64,000 bases of DNA, taken from assembly GCA_029255685.2 (NCBI GenBank), contig CM055318.2, positions 7,197,001 through 7,261,000 on the forward strand. The letters are read 5' to 3'. This document shows, in pieces, positions 58,601 through 64,000 of this stretch. A model generated the notes under the pieces. That model was not told the origin of the DNA. It ran no database searches and saw nothing but the letters and a program-made list of their open reading frames with translations. Within the stretch, counting starts at the first letter, position 1; every line of letters begins with the position of its first letter. The translations under genes were made by a program, and so were the position numbers. The stretch is from Silene conica. Its lineage: Eukaryota > Streptophyta > Magnoliopsida > Caryophyllales > Caryophyllaceae.

Positions 58601-60779
58601 TCAGCCGAAAAGAACAAGGCCTAAGTAAGGCCTAAGTAATTATTATCGTGCTTAAAAACGTAATACATGCAAATCATTTAGTACAATCTGTATCTTATAT
58701 CATGTTGGTTTCGATTATTACAATAAAGACATCGATCTTGTTCATAATAATCATTATCTTTTGAAAGAATTGTATGTTCATGCTCAAAGTTAGACTAGTG
58801 AGTTTGACTACATAAAGTGTGTAAGTGGGAGTAAAAAGTACTCGGAACCGGAGCGAATCTAGAAATAAAATTTTTGAATAGCGAATTTTCCTAATATCGT
58901 TTTATACTTGTCTTAAGGTCAATATATAAGAATTTCGAGGTAATAAAAATCAACAATTTCACACATACTCTGGAAATTTAAGGTAGCGAGTTGTACCCTT
59001 TAATACTAGCTAGGTCCCGACTCCTAAGATCTAATGGAAATTAAAGGGTGAGCAAGTAAGTACGTACGTACCATTAGATGAAGAGTCAGTGGAGTAGGTA
59101 TCACTGTTACAAACAAGATCTGAGGAGGACTTGGTCTTTAAGGAATTATCCCTTGAATTACAAGACAATTCTTGTTGCTTTATTGATGATGAACTTGGTG
59201 AAACTATCTCTTCTAATAATAATGTATTTTTCTCTGGAAAATTAATCAATTCTTCACACATTTCCTGCATTCTTTCACCTATAATATATGCAATAAATTT
59301 ATTAATAAGTTAATAAAATTAAAATATTGTATTTCCTCCATTCCAATCAATTTTATAAATTTGCTTTTATTCACGTTTGTTGGTACCTGTTTTTTTTTTT
59401 AATATCTTTAGTTAAATATCAATAAAAATTATAAAACTTTGATGTTCACAATATACTCGGTAAAACAATTTAAACAAGATCTCACGTAACTATTTTTTAT
59501 GTTATATATTAGAAGTTGTGTCGAATTGAAATGAAGGAAATAATTTTATGCTCATTTTGAGCTTGTAGATGTTTCTTATTAGTACTCGACTACTCGAGAC
59601 GTCCCTTTTGTTGAATATTTTAATCAAGATAAATAAATAATTGTGACAGACCCGACAAAACATAAATTTTGTTTTGCCTATTTTGTCCAATTTTCAGGCT
59701 AAAAAAATAAATTTATAACCTTTTTATGAATATATAAATTTTAAATATTAATCAAAACCTCAATAAGTTATTTTTGGATCCGTCACTAGTGATTGGACGA
59801 ATTACCTTCGGAGTAATGCATGTGATCATGATGATGATTAGCTAGAAGATTTGCATGGATCAACTCCTCTTCTGAATAATGCATGTTGTTATTTGCAATA
59901 CAATTATTGCTCCAATAACTCTAAATAAAACACCATACACAAACATTTAACTTGGTTAGTCGTTGCTAACTTAACTGGTAAAATTATTAAGTTATAATAG
60001 TTGTAATTGTTCAAAATTCGCTCAATATTAAAATCGTCCTTCTTGACTCGTATGTATATATATTATTATTAGTACTACATTAGACATAAAGGAAAAGGAA
60101 CTGCCACTTTTGTATGATGTATATATGTATTATTTGATCATTATGTCATCAAGACATCAACCTTACACAAGCAATTCAAGCTGATTAATTAATAAAAAAA
60201 TACTTTAATTCCTTACTATTTATAAAATAAATAAATAAATAAATAAGTAAAATCAATTTGACATTTTATTAGGGTTAAAGTTCTCCAAATAAAATTAAAA
60301 ATAATACTCTATGCATGACAATATCTACGTTTGATATCAAAAATATAATTTTTTAAATTATTATAAATTCAAAAGAAATATAGTCAAAGTGATAATTAAA
60401 CAATTATGTACGTAATTATTATGATTAATGTTTAATATAGAGAGTACTCTATCTAGTATAATAATAATATAACTTAGTCTTAATCATTTGTTTACCTCTT
60501 ACAAAGAATATAAAAATTAAATAAATGATTGTGACGGAACTCTGGTATATGAAGTTATAACGATAATAGGAAACTTACGAGATCATTGGTAACTAGAGAT
60601 GACAATGGATCGAGTCGAAAATCGTCTTCATTAGAAGTAGCATTAGAGCTCACCATTAGCTTCCTTCTCTTGAACCGAGCACCAAACTCAATCAAAGCAT
60701 CTTCAAGGTATCCCGTTGAGAGAAAATTGGGACAATTTTCCCCATTTGGTAACACCAAACATGGTGCATTCATATCCAT
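55680..60779 (-). CDS. XRI1-like protein, 4 exons, 275 aa
   Basis: Exons in coding order: 60779-60579, 59920-59806, 59278-59072, 55984-55680. All have GT-AG boundaries and join in frame. The product starts MDMNAPCLVL, has an acidic/aromatic N-terminal block GYLEDALIEFGARFKRRKL (residues 23-41), a Ser/Asn-rich middle, and a lysine run (180-184) that may be a nuclear signal. The conserved C-terminus contains DITLNDINHRILKPP and GKAVVAF, and ends GTITIIRTKG. This architecture matches what I remember of XRI1 (X-ray induced transcript 1, a nuclear protein tied to DNA repair and meiosis in Arabidopsis) and its relatives. The family assignment is from memory. The gene is convergent with SOS1. Its last intron is 3.1 kb and filled with repeats. 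No broken codon was seen. Confidence 0.72.
56181..56585. mobile_element. Foldback element of about 400 bp in intron 3 of the XRI1-like gene
   Basis: The left arm (about 56181-56350) and right arm (about 56415-56585) are inverted copies over some 170 bp, sharing for example AATGAATTAACTGCTAA in complement and 'actcgtttcatgt'. The loop is only about 60 bases. It has no coding capacity. Confidence 0.7.
56928..57047. repeat. 120-bp hairpin repeat
   Basis: TTTTTTAACATGTGCGCTCT on the left pairs with the complement of the right end (TTTTTTAACATGTGTTCT). Pairing continues through 'taagaagctaagtaa', leaving a short loop near 56990. It is a small foldback MITE candidate. Confidence 0.65.
57446..57675. 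repeat. Degenerate small inverted-repeat element
   Basis: The ends 'actatccgtcacaa' and, in complement, 'attatccgtcataag' recall the 20-22 kb Mutator-like MITEs. Inside it, 'gagaccctattcgttttt' is duplicated around an A-run at 57590-57609. Confidence 0.4.
57825..58125. repeat. Direct repeat of about 70 bp in intron 3
   Basis: 'aaaattgtgtaata' through 'cagtttaactgtag' occurs at about 57826-57890 and again at about 58060-58120, with small differences. Confidence 0.6.
58189..58624. mobile_element. Two tandem copies of a 220-bp MITE-like element
   Basis: Copies at about 58189-58412 and 58413-58624 (period 224) share 'cttaatttcagctccttt' and 'caattcagctc'. The right copy has terminal inverted repeats GCCCTGTTCTTT on the left and, in complement, GCCTTGTTCTTTTCGGCT on the right. 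The left copy ends with a similar but more divergent form. Confidence 0.6.
59332..59540. mobile_element. Stowaway MITE in intron 2 of the XRI1-like gene
   Basis: The ends TTTCCTCCATTCCAATCAA and, in complement, TTTCCTTCATTTCAATTCG are flanked by TA (59330-59331 and 59541-59542). The interior matches the MITE at 29211-29470, for example 'aatatctttagtt' and 'tttaaacaagatctcac'. It is about 50 bp shorter than that copy. Confidence 0.7.
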
Positions 60780-60839
60780 ATTATCTATACATAAAAATTC
60801 TAGCTTCTTTTAGAATTAAACTTCAAATAACAAAAACAT

Positions 60840-62360
60840 GTGTAATAATTAGCAAGTCTCGTGTAAAACCGTTATAACACTAATTTATAAAATTGGAGAA
60901 AATAAAGAAGGGTTGTAACGGATTTTAATATAAAACGGTTTTACACCAGACCAGGAGCCAGGAGGTGTGTAAGGACTAAGGAGAATGTTGAGAGTTAGGA
61001 GGATTTATACAAGTAGTAGAAGATATGTCTGCGTTGTAAACTCCAAGGTTGTGTAGATCCCATGGACCTAGGGATGAGCTATGAAGGCTATTAGTGTATG
61101 CCATATTCTTATATTTTTGTATGGTAAAGAAGATAATATAAGTATATATAGGGTTTCTTTAGTAGCGGGAATCTAGCTACTAGTAATAAACGGTAACACT
61201 CGTTATTCCAAATTTTTAAAAAATGGTTAAGATTATTGGTTTTTCCTATACGGGAATTCTGAATAAGAAATCTTAATATAAATATAAAACAATATTAAGA
61301 AAAGTCGATAGTTCAAAATTTTAACTCGAAGTTCGGCCCGTAAACTTTAGTCAACTTTAGTCAAGAGTAAGAAATATAGGGAAAGTATGTGAAATATGAA
61401 ATGATTATGTAGGAGAAGGAAGGTTAAATAATGGTGATTTGAGTCAACTAGAAGAAAGTAGAAAAAGAGTGGTAGAGAGGAAAAAACATAAAAAAGAGCA
61501 TGCCATACTATACTATAATACTATACTAAATGTTTTTTATTGGGATTCGTTAGTGTATCCTTTTCTATGGTGTATGTTTTTCATTTTGTTGTTGGGGATT
61601 TGGTAGATTTTGTTATGTGTGTGTTTGTGGCACTACTCATTTGTGGGTCTATGTGAGTGAAAATGATATGTGTAGAGGGTGAGTTAAAGTTAAAGACAAT
61701 GGATTTGAAATTGATAGTGAGATATAGGGGTGGTGATGAATGAGTCAATCGGGTTCTGGTTGGTCGGGTTAATTTGGGTTTATCATTTTGTTACGGATTT
61801 GGTTGAGGTACTTTGAATATGTTGGTGAATTTCGAATGTTCAATTGTCGGGTTAATTCGGGGTTGAGTCATTTTAGGTCGGGTCATTTTTAAATCAGCAG
61901 TAAATTAAAACACTTTATTATTGCCAAAACTCAAAAGATAAAGCATGGATTGTGATGTAGGAAAAAAAAAAGGGTTTTATTTTGAATACACAGTATATTA
62001 ATGATGGGGTTTGCAAAGTAATTTAAAACTAAAAACAAAAGGTATAGAGAGTATTAAAATAACCATCTTGAAATGAAAACCAATCCCTTAAATAATTAGT
62101 CATAGGACTTGTACAATTGATAAAAAAAACTAACAAAATACATAATTATACAAATCAAATAAATTTCGGTGTCCTTAAACTATAAATCGCTACTAATAAA
62201 ATATATAACGCTTTTGGATACCCTCTAATATTTGTTGGTTAGTGATACAACTTTCCATAGGAGGTTTAATTCCTCAATTGTAAGTAAAAAATTTTGTACT
62301 CAAATATCATGAAAGGAATAACCTCTGTAATGTTATTGATCTGTCACATACTTAACATTA
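60840..62360. other. Intergenic stretch upstream of the XRI1-like gene
   Basis: No gene recognised. It should contain the promoter of the XRI1-like gene. The part at 61725-61890 is rich in 'tcgggt' phrases typical of a degenerate plant MITE family. Confidence 0.4.
61143..61152 (-). promoter_or_regulatory. Possible TATA box of the XRI1-like gene
   Basis: Read on the - strand, CTATATATAC lies about 365 bases before the ATG at 60779. A long or spliced 5' leader would be needed. Other AT-rich sites could serve instead. Confidence 0.3.
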
Positions 62361-62735
62361 AGGTAGTACCAAAACGGACATGGACACGGACACGACACGG
62401 AACACGGCATTCCATGAAATTGAGGACACGGGACACGATATTTAAATATAATAAAATATATATTTTATGGTTATAAATAACGTATAATTTTATTTTTATC
62501 ATGTATTTGAAGCTAAATCTAAACAAGTAAAGGTATAATTCGACCGTTATTATAACTAATTCTTATTTTCTCATCCAAATTCATCTTTTATTCGATCTTT
62601 TTTAAAATTTTAATCCTCGTCTAAGCTATAATATTTTTAGCCATGTGTCCAACAAGTGTCGGGTGTCCGAGTGTCGGACAAGGTATCGGACACGGGACCG
62701 CTAATTACGAGAAGTGTTCGTGCTACCTAGCTTAA
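62361..62735. mobile_element. Degenerate inverted-repeat element rich in GACACGG
   Basis: The left end 'aggtagtaccaaaacggac' with repeated 'gacacgg' is matched in complement at the right end by 'aggtagcacgaacac' and 'cccgtgtccgata'. The core is AT-rich and non-coding. Similar 'gtgtccgacac' phrases occur at 33990-34120 in SOS1 intron 4. Confidence 0.45.
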
Positions 62736-63183
62736 CAACAACGATGATGAAATAGATCGGTAATATTTCCTTTGTCCCGGTGAATATATAGTTTATATTT
62801 ATTTGCTATAATGTGTGAGCTGAAAATGAAATAATTGTGAATTATTGATTAAAATACAGGGAGTAACCCTCTATCTATAATAACATCTTGAATTACCGAA
62901 ACTTTGTTAAATATGACGGACTACTTTGTAGTTTGTACTCTATTACTTATTTACAAGAGTTATATAAAGTTAATTATAGGGTAAAATTACAGAGAAAAGT
63001 GAGTAAAAGCTCTGAAACCAGTACACAAAATTAGCACATGTATGTCACTTACTATCTACATGACTTTAATCGTTAAATCATTGTTGGTTTTCACTTTCTT
63101 CTCTTTAGAACCTTCTTTTTTCTAGCTAAATACCAAAAGCTAAATAAATGTATCAAGAGAATGTGAATGTGATCTTGAACAAC

Positions 63184-63357
63184 ATGTATATTCTTCGTAT
63201 GATGATTTATGGATCGAGTAGCATAGTGAGTTAAAGATGTTATTACCAATAATTATTGATCACAAATTCAATGTATATTCTTCGTATGATGATTTATGGA
63301 TCGAGTAGCATAGTGAGTTAAAGATGTTATTACCAATAATTATTGATCACAAATTCA
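63184..63357. repeat. Exact 87-bp tandem duplication
   Basis: The unit starting ATGTATATTCTTCGTATG at 63184 is repeated from 63271 to 63357 with no difference that I can see. It is non-coding and lies in AT-rich intergenic DNA. Confidence 0.9.
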
Positions 63358-64000
63358 ATTATAATTCGCTCGTTAAATCTGGTTATCTAGCTAGCAGCGA
63401 AGGGTAACATTCGCTATCCCAAATTTCAAAATTAAGATAATTATCGATTTGTTACTCCAAAATTGTTAAATATGTACCACCTTAATGCAAGTATAAAACT
63501 AAATGAGAAAAATTCGTTATCCCAAAAATTAATTTCTAGGTTTTCCCTTTGTAATACATGTACGAGAAGCTAGAATTTATAAAGGACACGAGTAAAGACT
63601 TAAAGGAAGAGGTAGCAAATGGTAAATTGGATTGAGATATTTCTGGTTTTTCACATATTGTATTTTAGGTGGTTCTGATTATTTTAATTTCTGGTCAATT
63701 TTGGATATTAAATTGCGGTCATTTTGGGTTTGGGTCGTGACTTCGAGTTGATGAATTTGCCCTTCACCCTTGTAATTGAGGATTGCTTATTTGGCAAGTA
63801 CAAATTGAAGGATGATAGTTCAGATCATCGGGATTAGAGAAGTCAGCCAAGAAATAAGGAACATCATTCAAGATATTAGAAATTTTTTTCTTCTCGTCGG
63901 TGCTTCTCTTCAAACCACTCATTTAAGAACCTTAATAGAATTGTTCTTAACATAGCAAAGTCGACTATGTAAGTTACGATATTTACTTATCGTTTAAAGA
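63358..64000. other. Gene-free stretch to the window end
   Basis: No gene or RNA is seen. A phrase 'ctagctagcagcgaagggtaac' with 'cgctatcccaaatttc' (63386-63430) resembles 61172-61222, suggesting two copies of an old dispersed repeat. Confidence 0.4.

Overview
The window is nuclear DNA of a flowering plant, almost certainly a eudicot. It is AT-rich, has spliced genes with GT-AG introns, and is dense in plant-type transposable elements. Codon and repeat flavour make a Caryophyllales species plausible, but that is only an impression. There are two host genes. The first is a complete SOS1/NHX7-type plasma-membrane Na+/H+ antiporter on the + strand (23 coding exons, 28011-49139, 1158 aa). The second is a gene on the - strand that looks like an XRI1-like protein (4 exons, 60779-55680, 275 aa). 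They are convergent. As I recall, the Arabidopsis SOS1 locus also has an XRI1-like neighbour, so the pair may be old microsynteny.

Layout. 1-10.2 kb: LTR-retrotransposon fossils, comprising a young Copia-type remnant in tandem form sharing a central LTR (about 1191-5160) and an older, heavily decayed Copia-like element ending in a long LTR (about 5161-10.2 kb). 10.2-16.2 kb: a decayed L1-type LINE on the - strand. 16.4-19.6 kb: a tRNA-derived SINE whose pol III A box is split by a non-autonomous LTR element (16396-19474) that carries an internal 382-bp tandem duplication. 20-28 kb: a MITE-rich stretch upstream of SOS1 with small Mutator-like MITEs, a GC-rich inverted-repeat element, a CACTA-type end, hAT-like elements and a Stowaway MITE. 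In the middle of it, at 23867-24044, lies a second, open copy of SOS1 exon 1 with an intact splice donor. 28-49 kb: SOS1, whose introns hold a long-TIR Mutator-like element, two Stowaway MITEs, several SINE 3' ends and short tandem duplications. 50.8-53.1 kb: a 5'-truncated L1-type LINE with a 14-bp target-site duplication. 53.9-55.0 kb: a short Helitron. 55.7-60.8 kb: the XRI1-like gene with a 3.1-kb last intron full of foldback repeats. 60.8-64 kb: intergenic DNA with degenerate repeats and an exact 87-bp tandem duplication.

The most interesting observation is the duplicated first exon and promoter of SOS1. The upstream copy keeps frame, splice phase and a TATA box, differs from the downstream copy mainly at synonymous positions, and from memory is closer to the Arabidopsis N-terminus than the copy adjoining the gene. 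It may give SOS1 two alternative promoters and N-termini. I see no tRNA or rRNA genes, CRISPR arrays or prokaryotic-type systems.
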